From Yoonia vestfoldensis (lineage in GTDB: Bacteria > Pseudomonadota > Alphaproteobacteria > Rhodobacterales > Rhodobacteraceae): a stretch of DNA of 64,000 bases. The stretch spans positions 2,418,001 through 2,482,000 of the forward strand of contig NZ_CP021431.1 in assembly GCF_002158905.1 (NCBI RefSeq), read 5' to 3'. Shown piece after piece: positions 18,951-28,172 of the stretch (its first letter is position 1; every line of letters starts with the position of its first letter). Made by a program: the position numbers and the translations under genes. The notes below the pieces were generated by a model. That model did not search any database and was not told where the DNA came from. It saw only the letters and a list, made by a program, of their open reading frames with translations.

Positions 18951-19700
18951 ATGCCCCCCCACCTGGACCGCGCCTCACCGCTCTATCTACAGATCGCGCA
19001 TAAACTGGAACAACGCATTCGCGACGATATCTATCCCATCGGAACCCTGCTGCCGACCGAGGCGGAGCTTGTGAGTGCATTTCAGGTGTCGCGCTATACT
19101 GTGCGTCAGGCGATTGATCAGTTGAAACGCAATGGCACCGTCACCGCGCGTAAAGGGGTGGGTACGATGGTGAATACCAAAGGCAATGATTGGCGCACCC
19201 GGTTCCGGGGCCAGTCACGGCATGATCTGTTCGACTTCTCGCGCGATTCGGAACTGCATTTCCAGACCAAGACAGAGGTGATCGCCCGCCAGGAGATCGC
19301 GCATGAAATGGGAATTACCACCGGTCGCGCCTTCACCTATGCCGCTGGTTTGCGTTATTTTAAGGGCGAAGACCTGCCTTTTTGTTGGAACGAGGTCTAT
19401 CTTGATGAAAGCGTGGCAGAGGTGCTGCAGGGCGTGGACGTTCTGCGCAAGGCGCTGTTCCATATGGTCGAAAGTTACACCGGAGAGCGAATTGCCTCAA
19501 TCCATCAGGAACTGTCACCGGTACAACTGACAGCTGATCTGGCAGGAAAACTGATGCTGCCCACAGGATCGCTCGCTTTGCGGATGACACGCCGCTATTT
19601 GTCATCGCGCGGGCGTTTGCTAGAATATGCGATTCAGACCCTGCCGGCGGAACGGTTCAGTTACCGGACCGTGCTGTCAGCGGGTGAGCCGGGGACATGA
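18951..19700 (+). CDS. GntR-family regulator, HutC/UTRA type
   Basis: 249 residues from MPPHLDRASPLYLQIAHKLE. Winged helix at residues ~10-75 with LPTEAELVSAFQVSRYTVRQAIDQL and the wing GTVTARKGVGTMV; the rest is a UTRA ligand domain (LRYFKGEDLPFCWNEVYL). Such proteins release DNA when they bind a pathway metabolite. Start chosen at 18951; ATGs at 18888 and 18915 are possible, but the latter sits in the operator. Neighbouring palindromes make it the likely local repressor. Confidence 0.9.
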   Translation: MPPHLDRASPLYLQIAHKLEQRIRDDIYPIGTLLPTEAELVSAFQVSRYTVRQAIDQLKRNGTVTARKGVGTMVNTKGNDWRTRFRGQSRHDLFDFSRDSELHFQTKTEVIARQEIAHEMGITTGRAFTYAAGLRYFKGEDLPFCWNEVYLDESVAEVLQGVDVLRKALFHMVESYTGERIASIHQELSPVQLTADLAGKLMLPTGSLALRMTRRYLSSRGRLLEYAIQTLPAERFSYRTVLSAGEPGT

Positions 19701-19769
19701 CATGTTCAAAATTTCGACAACCACACCAATAGGTAGCAAGAATTCCGGGCGCCGCAAAAATTTTAGCAT

Positions 19770-19779
19770 TGTCCGGACA
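19770..19779. promoter_or_regulatory. Candidate GntR operator ahead of rutA operon
   Basis: Perfect TGTCCGGACA in the 120 bp between gntR and the rutA-like gene. Placed to control the rutA-amidase-amidase-rutF operon. Confidence 0.72.
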
Positions 19780-19823
19780 TTTAACCCCACCAAAGACTAG
19801 CACGGACCACCAAAATCGAAACC

Positions 19824-20939
19824 ATGTCCATACAAACCCCAACAGGAAGGTATTGCTATGGACATGGGCGTCTTTATCCTATCGGGAACAACGGCTGGCT
19901 GATTTCTGAAACCGCGCCACAATACAAACCCTCGTTTGAACTGAATAAACAGGTCGTGCAAAAGGCAGAGGGCTACGGCCTCGAATTCGCGCTTTCGATG
20001 ATCAAACTGCGTGGTTTCGGCGGCAAGACTGAATTCTGGGATCATAATCTCGAAAGCTTCACGCTGATGGCCGGGCTGGCCGCAGTCACCAGCAAGATCA
20101 AGCTGTTTGCCTCGACAGCAATCCTTACTCTACCGCCAGCGCTTGTAGCGCGGATGGCATCAACGATCGATTCCATCGCACCGGGGCGGTTTGGTGTGAA
20201 TATCGTCACCGGCTGGGCCAAGAACGAATATACCCAGATGGATCTTTGGCCCGGCGACGCATATTTTGGCTATCGCTACGATTACGGTGCCGAATATGTC
20301 AGCGTCATGCGCGATCTTTGGGAAAACGGCACGTCCGATTTCAAGGGCAAGTACTTCACCATGGATGATTGCAAACTCTCGCCACAGCCAAGCAAGGTTG
20401 AAATCGTCGCAGCCGGGCAATCAGCCAAGGGCATGGCCTTTGCCGCCGAACATGCCGATTACAATTTTGTCATGGGTGTCGGGATCAACACGCCGCTCGC
20501 ATTTTCGGACGGTGCTGAAACGCTGGTCAAGGCCGCGAAACAGGCAGGCCGCGATGTCGGTGCCTATGTGCTGTTCATGATTATCGCAGACGAGACCGAT
20601 GAAAAGGCAATGGCGCGCTGGGAACATCTGCGCTCTGGCGTCGATGCTGACGCGCTGGCCTGGATGGCGGATCAAGGGTCCAAGGACACGGCCGCCGATG
20701 ATACCTCGACCGCAAAGCACATCAACCTGCCACAGGGTGCGGTGAATTTCAATATGGGCACTCTGGTCGGATCCTATGAGACGGTCGCGCGGATGCTGGA
20801 TGATGTGGCAAACATCGAAGGCGTGAAAGGTATCATGATGACCTTCGATGATTTCCTTGAAGGTCTGGATACCTTTGGCCAAAAGGTGCAGCCGTTGATG
20901 CAATGCCGTCAAAGCAAGCTGGCGCTTGCTGCTGAATGA
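19824..20939 (+). CDS. rutA: RutA-like pyrimidine monooxygenase, N-terminus apparently frameshifted
   Basis: From [24 protein letters not shown] onward it follows E. coli RutA to the C-terminus ([47 protein letters not shown]). RutA is a luciferase-fold FMN/O2 enzyme that opens the uracil ring between N3 and C4. The expected start, MDMGVFI at 19858 after GGAAGG, is one base out of frame with the rest: a single missing C near 19878 would restore it. The open frame from 19824 gives an unrelated N-terminus and no ribosome site. Either a recent inactivation or a sequencing error. Confidence 0.85.
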   Translation: MSIQTPTGRYCYGHGRLYPIGNNGWLISETAPQYKPSFELNKQVVQKAEGYGLEFALSMIKLRGFGGKTEFWDHNLESFTLMAGLAAVTSKIKLFASTAILTLPPALVARMASTIDSIAPGRFGVNIVTGWAKNEYTQMDLWPGDAYFGYRYDYGAEYVSVMRDLWENGTSDFKGKYFTMDDCKLSPQPSKVEIVAAGQSAKGMAFAAEHADYNFVMGVGINTPLAFSDGAETLVKAAKQAGRDVGAYVLFMIIADETDEKAMARWEHLRSGVDADALAWMADQGSKDTAADDTSTAKHINLPQGAVNFNMGTLVGSYETVARMLDDVANIEGVKGIMMTFDDFLEGLDTFGQKVQPLMQCRQSKLALAAE

Positions 20940-22384
20940 AAGACGCCATCCCATCGGGCGGCCTTCCTCTCGGGCCGCCCGCCGACCCTTTTGGCGCCTT
21001 TGATCTGAAGGCATGTGTCAGGCGTTTGTCGGCGCCGCATGCTGACTGGGACACGATCGGCGCGCCGGACGGCATTGCTGATCTACTGTCGCAATACGCA
21101 AAAGGTCAGACCAGCCCAGCCGCAGAATTCGCCCGCTTTCGTGCGGCGGTCAACGCGCCGAGGGCGGCAGAGGCAGTTCTGTCGGTGCTGGATAGCACCG
21201 CTGCGGTGGAGGATTCCACCGCGCGCTGGCAGGCCGGCAAGGCGCGTCCGCTGGAAGGCATTCTTTTCGGAGTAAAGGCGATCATTGATGTCGCGGGCGC
21301 AGAAATCACTTTCGGGTCGCTGTTGACCGGATCACATGCTGCCGCAAAAGATGCGCATGCTGTGGCCCGGCTGCGCGAGGCAGGCGCGATCCCCGTCGCG
21401 ATGCTGGCGACCACAGAATTCGCCGCAGGCTCACCGTTCAATCCAAGGCATGGTGTTGTGACCAATCCCTACGATGCCGACCGTTGGACGGGCGGGTCGT
21501 CGACCGGATCAGGTGCCGCCGTGGCGCGACGCCTGCTGCCCTTCGCGCTTGGCACCGATACCGGCGGGTCAATCCGTGTGCCGTCCTGCTGGTGCGGGAT
21601 CACCGGGCTGAAGCCGACACGCGCCTTACTGTCGACTGTCGGGGTCGCACCGCTGAGCTGGACGCTGGATCATCTGGGCCCGATGGGACTTTGCGCAGCG
21701 GATCTGGTGAAGGTCATGGCGATACTGGGCGAGGTACAGCCGCGCCGACTGTATCAATTGCGCATCGGCGTGCCGGACGGCTGGTTCACCGATAAAGTCG
21801 ATACCGCAGTTCTGCAAGCTTGGCGCGCGGCGCTGCAGGTCATGGAAACACTGGGCGCGACCTGCGTGCCAATCGACACAGCCACAACATTCGGCGAGAT
21901 GGCCGCCAATCATGAGGCGGGGTGGACCATCCTGACAGCCGAACTCGCCGCGAGCCAGCGGCACAACAAAAATCGGCGTGAGGCACAGGATGCAGGCCTG
22001 CAGTCGCGTATCTCGCGCGGTGAAAAAATCGCCGCCGCGGACTATCTGCTCGCCATGGGTCATCGCAGCGCCCTGATCGGAAGGCTTCTGGCGCGATGGG
22101 ACGTTGATGTGCTGGTCACCCCCGGCCTTGGCGGCGAGGCCGGGCACCTTGATGGCTTGCGGATCGATATCGATGGAACGCCACATGGGTTCGATATCAT
22201 CTCTCGCAATACAATGATCTGGGATCTGGTCGGCTTTCCGGCGCTGATGCTACCCTCCGGGGTCGGATCAAGCGGTCTGCCACTCGGGATACAAATCGTC
22301 GCGCGGCCTTATGACGATGCGCTGTGTCTTGCGCTTGGCGCGGCATTTCAGGGGGTGACAGCACATCACCTGATGCAGCCATGA
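20936..22384 (+). CDS. Amidase-signature hydrolase
   Basis: 482 residues, overlapping rutA by ATGA. Triad regions: Lys in [40 protein letters not shown]. An N-terminal ~90 residues precede the usual amidase start and look helical ([20 protein letters not shown]), perhaps a fused small-subunit-like arm. Second amidase of the cluster. The substrate is presumably a carbamoyl or amide intermediate; not determinable here. Confidence 0.87.
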   Translation: MKDAIPSGGLPLGPPADPFGAFDLKACVRRLSAPHADWDTIGAPDGIADLLSQYAKGQTSPAAEFARFRAAVNAPRAAEAVLSVLDSTAAVEDSTARWQAGKARPLEGILFGVKAIIDVAGAEITFGSLLTGSHAAAKDAHAVARLREAGAIPVAMLATTEFAAGSPFNPRHGVVTNPYDADRWTGGSSTGSGAAVARRLLPFALGTDTGGSIRVPSCWCGITGLKPTRALLSTVGVAPLSWTLDHLGPMGLCAADLVKVMAILGEVQPRRLYQLRIGVPDGWFTDKVDTAVLQAWRAALQVMETLGATCVPIDTATTFGEMAANHEAGWTILTAELAASQRHNKNRREAQDAGLQSRISRGEKIAAADYLLAMGHRSALIGRLLARWDVDVLVTPGLGGEAGHLDGLRIDIDGTPHGFDIISRNTMIWDLVGFPALMLPSGVGSSGLPLGIQIVARPYDDALCLALGAAFQGVTAHHLMQP

Positions 22385-23655
22385 AAGATCTGACACAGCT
22401 TGGTGCCGTTCAGGCGCGCGCAGGGATCCTGCGCCGAGACTTCACAGCGCTTGATCTGACACGCGCATGCTTAGCACGGATTGCCAGCCGCGATGAGGCT
22501 GTCAAAGCATGGCTTTGCCTCAATCCGCAGGCAGAGGCGGAAGCGAAGCAGATCGAGGCGGACGATCCGCGCCCCCTGGCGGGCTTGCCCATCGGTGTAA
22601 AGGATGTCTTTGCCACCGCGCAGATGCCGACAACCTACAACTCCCCACTCTACGCCCATCATCAGCCAGCAGGCGACGCCGCCGTCGTCATGATGCTGCG
22701 CGCAGCAGGTGCGATCATTCTCGGCAAAACCGACACGACCGAATTCGCCGCCGCAGGGCGGGATGCCGCGACTTGTAACCCAAGACAGCCAGCGCATACG
22801 CCGGGCGGGTCTTCCGCCGGGTCCGCGGCGGCGGTGGCTGATTGCCATGTCCCACTTGCGATTGCGACGCAGACCGGGGGATCGACCATCCGCCCTGCCA
22901 GCTTTTGCGGTAGCTACGGCATGAAACCCAGCTTCGGCCTAATTTCCACCGAAGGACTGAAACCCTACGCGCCAAGTTTTGATACCGTCGGATTTCATGC
23001 CCGCCATGTCGAGGACATGGCCCTGCTCGCTGGCGTGTTTGACTTGCCGGACAATGGTGCTGTGGGCCGCATAACTCTAGGCCTGTGTCACACGCCCTAC
23101 CACGACAGGCTAACACAGCCGATGATTGATGCGCTGACCCGCGCAGCCAACTTGCCTTGCGCCCTGCCCTTCACGTTGCCGGCAGATTTTGCACAGATCG
23201 ACAGCTTGCACAGGCAGATCATGTTCGCAGAAGGGGCTGCAGCCTTCCTGCCCCTTGCGCAGACGCAACCGGGTGGGCTGCACCAAGATTTCTGCGACCG
23301 GGTCAACAGCCGCACATCAGGCACAATGCGTGCAGCGTTCAGCGCAAGGGATCGTCTGACTGAACTTGCGATGCAATTGGAAATGATGATGGCAGATGCA
23401 GGGATCGCAGCTTTGCTCGCCCCGGCTGCGCCAGGGACAGCCCCGCTGGGCCGCATCCCGGGAAATCCGCTATTCAATGCGATCTGGACGGCGTTGCAGA
23501 TGCCATGCATCGCCTTGCCTGCCGGCTGCCATGAGGGTCTGCCGGTCGGCCTTCAACTGGTTGGCCCGCGCGCCTCTGATGCAGGTTTACTGCGGATCGC
23601 GGCGACAATCGCACCTCAGCTTTTGAATATGGAGACGCCTTTTGCCCCTACCTGA
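22381..23655 (+). CDS. Amidase-signature hydrolase
   Basis: 424 residues from [15 protein letters not shown], starting in an ATGA overlap with the preceding amidase. Triad regions: Lys in IGVKDVFATA, GGSSAGSAAAVAD and TQTGGSTIRPASFCG. Shorter than the upstream amidase and different in sequence, so the two are not a recent duplication. It may act on a second amide bond or form a complex. Confidence 0.87.
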   Translation: MKDLTQLGAVQARAGILRRDFTALDLTRACLARIASRDEAVKAWLCLNPQAEAEAKQIEADDPRPLAGLPIGVKDVFATAQMPTTYNSPLYAHHQPAGDAAVVMMLRAAGAIILGKTDTTEFAAAGRDAATCNPRQPAHTPGGSSAGSAAAVADCHVPLAIATQTGGSTIRPASFCGSYGMKPSFGLISTEGLKPYAPSFDTVGFHARHVEDMALLAGVFDLPDNGAVGRITLGLCHTPYHDRLTQPMIDALTRAANLPCALPFTLPADFAQIDSLHRQIMFAEGAAAFLPLAQTQPGGLHQDFCDRVNSRTSGTMRAAFSARDRLTELAMQLEMMMADAGIAALLAPAAPGTAPLGRIPGNPLFNAIWTALQMPCIALPAGCHEGLPVGLQLVGPRASDAGLLRIAATIAPQLLNMETPFAPT

Positions 23656-24163
23656 CGATTTCAAGAATGGCATGCGCCGCCTTGCTGCCGGTGTCAGCCT
23701 GATCACGACAATTGACGATAACTTCCGCTACGGCGTGATCGCAACAGCTGTCACATCGGTCTGTGCGGCGCCACCGACGCTGTTGATCTGTATCAACCGC
23801 AGCGCGTCGATCCACGATCACCTGCTGCGGGCCGGCTGCTTTTGCGTCAATGTTCTGTCTGCCGACCAATCCGCGATCGCCACCCGCTTTGCCACGCCCG
23901 CAGCACGCGAAACACGGTTCGACACGGGCAAGTGGTCCGTCCGCGAAACCGGCGCACCCGCACTTATCGGTGCTTGCGTCAGCTTCGATTGCCGCACCGC
24001 ACATCATCTGGAGCACGGGACCCATACGGTGATTTTCGGTGAGATTCGCGATGTCTGGATACAGCAAAGCATGTGCCCGCTAACCTATCACGAAGGTCAG
24101 TTCGGCACGCATGCTGAACTGACGTCGGCTAAATTATCAGCCAATTCACACCAAAGACTTTGA
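23642..24163 (+). CDS. rutF: RutF-like flavin reductase
   Basis: 173 residues. GMRRLAAGVSLITTID, GVIATAVTSVCAAPPTLLICINRSASIHD and FCVNVLSADQ follow the RutF/HpaC flavin reductase family. It would supply reduced FMN to the RutA-like oxygenase. The frame overlaps the amidase end by 14 bp and starts with TTG at 23642, with no better start visible. Last gene of the rutA operon. Confidence 0.85.
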   Translation: MPLPDDFKNGMRRLAAGVSLITTIDDNFRYGVIATAVTSVCAAPPTLLICINRSASIHDHLLRAGCFCVNVLSADQSAIATRFATPAARETRFDTGKWSVRETGAPALIGACVSFDCRTAHHLEHGTHTVIFGEIRDVWIQQSMCPLTYHEGQFGTHAELTSAKLSANSHQRL

Positions 24164-24316
24164 ACAGCTGTTTGCTCCACATATCGCCTGCGCCTTCGTC
24201 ACGCTAACAAGCCGCGCTTAGCAAGATTGCGCATCAACGTGATCTGATCCCCAAGATTTCGGACCATTCAAAAGGAGAGTTTGCCCTCGTAACGTTCAAA
24301 GCAACGAGAAGAACAA
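24164..24316. other. Short region between rutF and IS3 debris
   Basis: No gene seen. Probably includes the left end of the older IS3 element whose orfA start lies at 24317-24371. Confidence 0.4.
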
Positions 24317-24371
24317 AGAGTACGGAAGTCGCGTTTCACAGAGGAACAAATTGTTGGGATTTTGCAGAATA
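24317..24371 (+). mobile_element. IS3-family orfA 5' remnant
   Basis: Frame encodes RVRKSRFTEEQIVGILQN, the start of an IS3-type OrfA helix-turn-helix protein. It is cut off at the inverted end of the next element, i.e. one IS3 landed in another. Confidence 0.6.
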
Positions 24372-24961
24372 TGACCTGCTCCCCTGAGAGTCCTCGTTTA
24401 TGAGTTAGCTCTGTTCAGGTTTTAGTCTTCCTCTGACCGGTTAGCATACTCGAACCGCTGCCGTTCGGATGACAGATCCGTCAGTCGCGCCCGCAGCTCA
24501 ATATCCTCCGATCGCGTCTCTGACCGCCGACAAACACGCGGATCGATGCCAACCAAACCGCAGGCCCGCCGCTGTCGGTATCCTTTCTATGTCATGGCCA
24601 AGTCCACGGCACGCCGCCGCGCACCAGGCTTCAGACGTCTTTTCCCAGCATTTCCTTCAGCGTCGACACATCCATCATCTGTTCGGCCAGCAGCTTCTTG
24701 AGCTTGGTATGCTCGGCCTCGAGCGCCTTTAGCTTCTTCGCATCCGACACCTCCATGCCGCCAAACTTTGCACGCCATTTATAGAAGGTCGCATCGCTGA
24801 CGCCGTGCTTGCGGCACAGCTCCTTCGCACCAAGCCCGGCCTGATGCTCTTTCAATATGTCGATGATCTGTTCTTCCGTGAACCTTGATCGCTTCATCGT
24901 CCGTCTCCTTCGCAAGGAACAGACTGACCCCAAATCGCGGACTTTTCAGGGGAGCAGGTCA
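24372..24961 (-). mobile_element. Internally deleted IS3-family element
   Basis: Bounded by the inverted repeat TGACCTGCTCCCCTGA (24372-24387 and 24946-24961), with similarity continuing inward (AGTCC). Only ~590 bp long: orfA is whole, while orfB keeps its first ~70 codons, has an internal stop (after DLAMT) and then runs out. It cannot move alone but could be mobilised in trans. Confidence 0.8.
24631..24897 (-). CDS. IS3-family OrfA (helix-turn-helix protein)
   Basis: 88 residues from MKRSRFTEEQIIDILKEH. HTH with CRKHGVSDATFYKWRAKFGG, followed by a leucine-zipper-like KKLKALEAEHTKLKKLLAE. Normal OrfA length. Without an intact orfB no transposase fusion can be made. Confidence 0.85.
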   Translation of the reverse strand: MKRSRFTEEQIIDILKEHQAGLGAKELCRKHGVSDATFYKWRAKFGGMEVSDAKKLKALEAEHTKLKKLLAEQMMDVSTLKEMLGKDV

Positions 24962-24998
24962 TGGCCTGAGCCTTGGTATTGAGGAGAAGTCCGAACGC

Positions 24999-25020
24999 AA
25001 AAAGCGCCCCGTGGGGCGCT
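24999..25020 (-). terminator. Rho-independent terminator for the minus-strand glycosyltransferase gene
   Basis: On the minus strand AGCGCCCC-AC-GGGGCGCT is followed by TTTTTGCG. It lies ~105 bp after the glycosyltransferase stop at 25125. Confidence 0.75.
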
Positions 25021-25124
25021 GTGGTGTTGTGGTTGTTGGCGTATTTTGGTTGCGGGAGCTGGATTTGGACACTGTTTATGCCGTTTCAGGGAAGCCCCCT
25101 AAAACCCCAGACCCTCTTTCAGAC

Positions 25125-25564
25125 CTACAGCACCCCGATCCCTGAAGTCTGGCCCCTATTGGGTTCGGAGAAAAGCGCCGGCGTGTCATGGCAGAAGACT
25201 GTTATCTCACCACTGAGGCAGGCATTTTCAACTGCGACGGCAGTCAGGATATTCCGCCGCGTCGCCTTTGAGATTGCTGGGCCATCCAGCACTTCGATCA
25301 GGAAATCACGCCAATCGGTGCGGGGTGCTGAGCCTGAGAGCTTTTCGCTCCGGTTGTCGGCGGATTTGTCCCAGATGGCACCAATACGCGGCGACCAGAC
25401 AACATCACCCAAAAGTGCCAAACGGCCCCAGCCGATTTTGTCTTCGCCAAACCGGACACCTTCGGGAAACCCCTGGCTCTCTATCAGGCACCTTCTCCAC
25501 GTTCCAGCTGTGCTCGAGGAGACGATCATGGGCCCGGAACTCATTGCCTCAAAGAAACAGGCTA
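25125..25564 (-). pseudogene. Glycosyltransferase family 2, C-terminal part (split by IS630)
   Basis: Encodes ACFFEAMSSGPMIVSSS, then GFPEGVRFGEDKIGWGRLA and SPRIGAIWDKSADNRSEK, typical of the second half of family 2 enzymes (GED/W motif). Joining it to the fragment at 26735-27112 across the TA target restores the same reading frame (RRGPLACFFEAM), so the IS630 insertion interrupted it cleanly. Confidence 0.83.
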
Positions 25565-26734
25565 GTATTCCCCGCCTGACATAAGATTCCCAAGGCCGCC
25601 GCATCGTGGCATGATCGGCGGATGAGACGAACCGACATCTGCCTTTACCTTGGCCCCGCCGACCGCGCTGAGCTTCAAGCCCTGCTGACCAACCGCAACA
25701 CGCCGCGCAAGCTTGTCTGGCGGGCAGATATCGTGCTGGCGACAGCGGACGGTCGGGGCACCGTTGCGATCATGCGGCGGACGGGCATGTCGAAGCCGAC
25801 GGTCTGGCGCTGGCAGGAGCGGTATCTCGATGAGGGCGTGCCGGGGCTCAAGCGCGACAAGACGCGTCCCTCGCGCGTGCCGCCGCTTCCCAGGGAGGTC
25901 CGGTTGAAGGTGATCGCGAAGACCGTGCAGGAGACGCCGCCCAATGCCACGCACTGGAGCCGCACGACGATGGCCGAGGCGGTGGGCATATCGCCGTCGA
26001 GCGTCGGGCGGATATGGGCGGATGCCGGGCTGAAGCCGCATATCGTGAAGGGGTTCAAGATCTCGAACGACCCTATGTTCGAGGAGAAGGTCACCGACAT
26101 CGTTGGGCTCTACCTCAACCCGCCGGATCGGGCTGTTGTGCTCTGCGTCGATGAGAAGTCCCAGATCCAGGCGCTCGATCGGACGCAGCCGGGCCTGCCC
26201 CTCAAGAAGGGACGCGCGTCGACGATGACCCATGATTACAAGCGCCATGGCACCACCACGCTCTTCGCCGCGCTGGACGTCAAGTCGGGCTTGGTCATCG
26301 GCGACTGCATGCCCCGCCACCGCGCCAAGGAGTTCCTGATCTTCCTCCGCCGGATCGACCGGGCCGTGAAGAAACCGCGCGACATCCATCTGGTTCTCGA
26401 CAACTACGCCACCCACAAGACGCCCGAGGTGCAGGCCTGGCTGGAGAAGCATCCCCGGTTCAAGCTGCACTTCACACCCACCAGCGCGTCCTGGCTGAAC
26501 CTCGTCGAGCGCTTCTTCGCCGAGATCACGGCAAAGCGCATTCGCCGCGGCAGCTACTCCAGCGTCGACGATCTCGAAGGCGCAATCTACGACTACCTGC
26601 TCCAGCACAACGCCAAGCCGAAGCCCTTCGTCTGGAGCAAAACCGCCAAGGGCATCCTCACCCGAGAGCGCCGCGCACTCGACGCGCTCGACCAAATCAG
26701 GGGAAATCGGTAGCAAATGTCGGACTCAGAACAC
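25565..26734 (+). mobile_element. IS630-family insertion sequence
   Basis: 1170 bp between duplicated TA dinucleotides (25563-25564 and 26735-26736). Both sides read CTAGTRTTC inward, as imperfect inverted ends. Carries one intact transposase gene. Confidence 0.85.
25622..26713 (+). CDS. IS630-family transposase
   Basis: 363 residues. N-terminal helix-turn-helix (MSKPTVWRWQERYLDEG), linker HTH (TTMAEAVGISPSSVGRIW) and a DDE domain: LCVDEKSQIQALDRTQP, LVLDNYATHKTPEVQAW and SWLNLVERFFAEIT. Complete; probably functional. Confidence 0.95.
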   Translation: MRRTDICLYLGPADRAELQALLTNRNTPRKLVWRADIVLATADGRGTVAIMRRTGMSKPTVWRWQERYLDEGVPGLKRDKTRPSRVPPLPREVRLKVIAKTVQETPPNATHWSRTTMAEAVGISPSSVGRIWADAGLKPHIVKGFKISNDPMFEEKVTDIVGLYLNPPDRAVVLCVDEKSQIQALDRTQPGLPLKKGRASTMTHDYKRHGTTTLFAALDVKSGLVIGDCMPRHRAKEFLIFLRRIDRAVKKPRDIHLVLDNYATHKTPEVQAWLEKHPRFKLHFTPTSASWLNLVERFFAEITAKRIRRGSYSSVDDLEGAIYDYLLQHNAKPKPFVWSKTAKGILTRERRALDALDQIRGNR

Positions 26735-27112
26735 TAGCGGTCCGCGACGATCAGATCCAATTCCGAAGCGGTGGTGTTTTGCCGTTCGATCCGGCGAAAT
26801 CTCGCCCCACGCATCTGCATACAGCGCGGCTTCCGGGAATTCCGACATGAGAACCAGTATCTCTGAAACATGATGATCCTCCCAAGTGTCATCTGCATCC
26901 AGAAATAAGATGACTTCCCCACGCGCAGCTTTCCAACCGGCGTTGCGGGCAGCCGCGGCGCCCTGATTTTCCTGTCTGATGAGATGAAGAACACTTGCGT
27001 GATCGGGCTTCTCTGTCGCCCAGTCTCTTACCACATCAATTGAGCCATCAGTAGAACCTCCATCCACCACGAGAAGTTCAAAAGCGACGTCTGCGAGGCA
27101 GCAGGACCAATA
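26735..27112 (-). pseudogene. Glycosyltransferase family 2, N-terminal part (5' end missing, split by IS630)
   Basis: Encodes FELLVVDGGSTDGSIDVVRD, NQGAAAARNAGWKAARGEVILFLDADDTW (DXD-like DAD). The usual first ~30 residues (VSVIIPTYN...) are missing: upstream there is a stop at 27113-27115. The gene therefore lost its start before or besides the IS630 insertion. Confidence 0.8.
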
Positions 27113-27426
27113 TCAAGCTCATGAGTGTGAATAGAGCGACCAACCAGTCAATCGGAAAATACGTATGTCAACGCGATCGTGCGGGACAAGCCGAATATTT
27201 TTGCAAGGTCCTTGGGCATAAGCACAGGGATCCCCTTCACCTTATCTCGGTCTGCAAGCTCTCCGTAGGCGTTGAAAACTGCAAACCGGATTAATGGATC
27301 GCTCGAGCGAAAGTCCAACTCCGAAACAATATCTGTCGACTTGTCCTTGCACCACCGGTCATAGTCACGAATGCTGCGAAGGTAGTTGGCAAAACTGATT
27401 TTGACGTTAGGAGAACACAATACCAC
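27078..27426 (-). pseudogene. Unidentified protein remnant with C-terminal membrane segment
   Basis: A 92-codon frame (27426-27148) ends TIALTYVFSD. Dropping one T from the TTTT run near 27160 would continue as FPIDWLVALFTLMSLILVLL then RRRRF and stop at 27078, a membrane anchor with basic tail. This looks like the frameshifted end of a membrane-linked protein. The 5' end overlaps the SDR stop. Family not recognised. Confidence 0.4.
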
Positions 27427-28159
27427 CGTCTACGTTTAACGTTTGACCTGTCACGAAGGCGGATTCGTCTGATGCAAAAAACGCTACGGGGCCGACAACA
27501 TCTTCGGGGTCGCCAATGCGTGCCAATGCGGTTTTCTCTTGCCACGCGTTGCGCACCTGTGGGTCTTCTAGGTTTACCCGGCCCATTTCTGTCAAAATGA
27601 TACCCGGACACACACAGTTGACGGTAATCCCCATTGGCCCGACTTCTTGAGCCAAGACCCGCGAGAACCCCATCACGGCCGCTTTGGAGGCGGAATAGTG
27701 GGCCTGCTCGGGCGCGCCGTGTTTGCCACCGATGGAGGCGATGTTGACAATCCGACCGTAGTTGCGGGCCTTCATTGCCGGCAAGAACGACTGTATCACC
27801 ATGAAAGATCCTTTGGCGTTGACGTCCATCACACTGTCCCACGCGTCCTCGGGTAATCCGTCGACGGCACCCGCGATCAGGATGCCTGCGTTATTTACGA
27901 TGGCATCGATCTTGGCAAAATCATGCAAGATCGCCGCGGCCATGGAATTGACCTGCGTATGGTTGCTGACGTCAGCATGGTACACCTCAGCCCGTTGACC
28001 AAGTGCCCGGATATCGGTGGCGACCTGTGATAGATTATGGTCTTGATTGGGCAAGCCGTTGAGCGCCACATCGTAGCCACGCTGGGCCAATCCCAGGGCG
28101 ATGGCAGCACCGATGCCACGGCTGGCCCCTGTCACAAGCGCGGTTTTGCTATCGGTCAT
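27407..28159 (-). CDS. Short-chain dehydrogenase/reductase (FabG-like)
   Basis: 250 residues from MTDSKTALVTGASRGIG. It has TGASRGIGAAIA (cofactor), NNAGI, IVNIASIGG (Ser), YSASK (Tyr/Lys) and a C-terminal FVTGQTLNVDGG. Start at 28159 is set by GAGGAGA ahead of it. In this operon with a second SDR and an FGGY kinase it probably oxidises or reduces a sugar or polyol; fatty-acid synthesis is unlikely from the context. Confidence 0.87.
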   Translation of the reverse strand: MTDSKTALVTGASRGIGAAIALGLAQRGYDVALNGLPNQDHNLSQVATDIRALGQRAEVYHADVSNHTQVNSMAAAILHDFAKIDAIVNNAGILIAGAVDGLPEDAWDSVMDVNAKGSFMVIQSFLPAMKARNYGRIVNIASIGGKHGAPEQAHYSASKAAVMGFSRVLAQEVGPMGITVNCVCPGIILTEMGRVNLEDPQVRNAWQEKTALARIGDPEDVVGPVAFFASDESAFVTGQTLNVDGGIVFS

Positions 28160-28172
28160 GTCAGTCTTCTCC

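Noticed and set aside
25562-26716. 384-codon minus frame inside IS630
   Set aside because: Mirror of the transposase gene, no start signal or domain.
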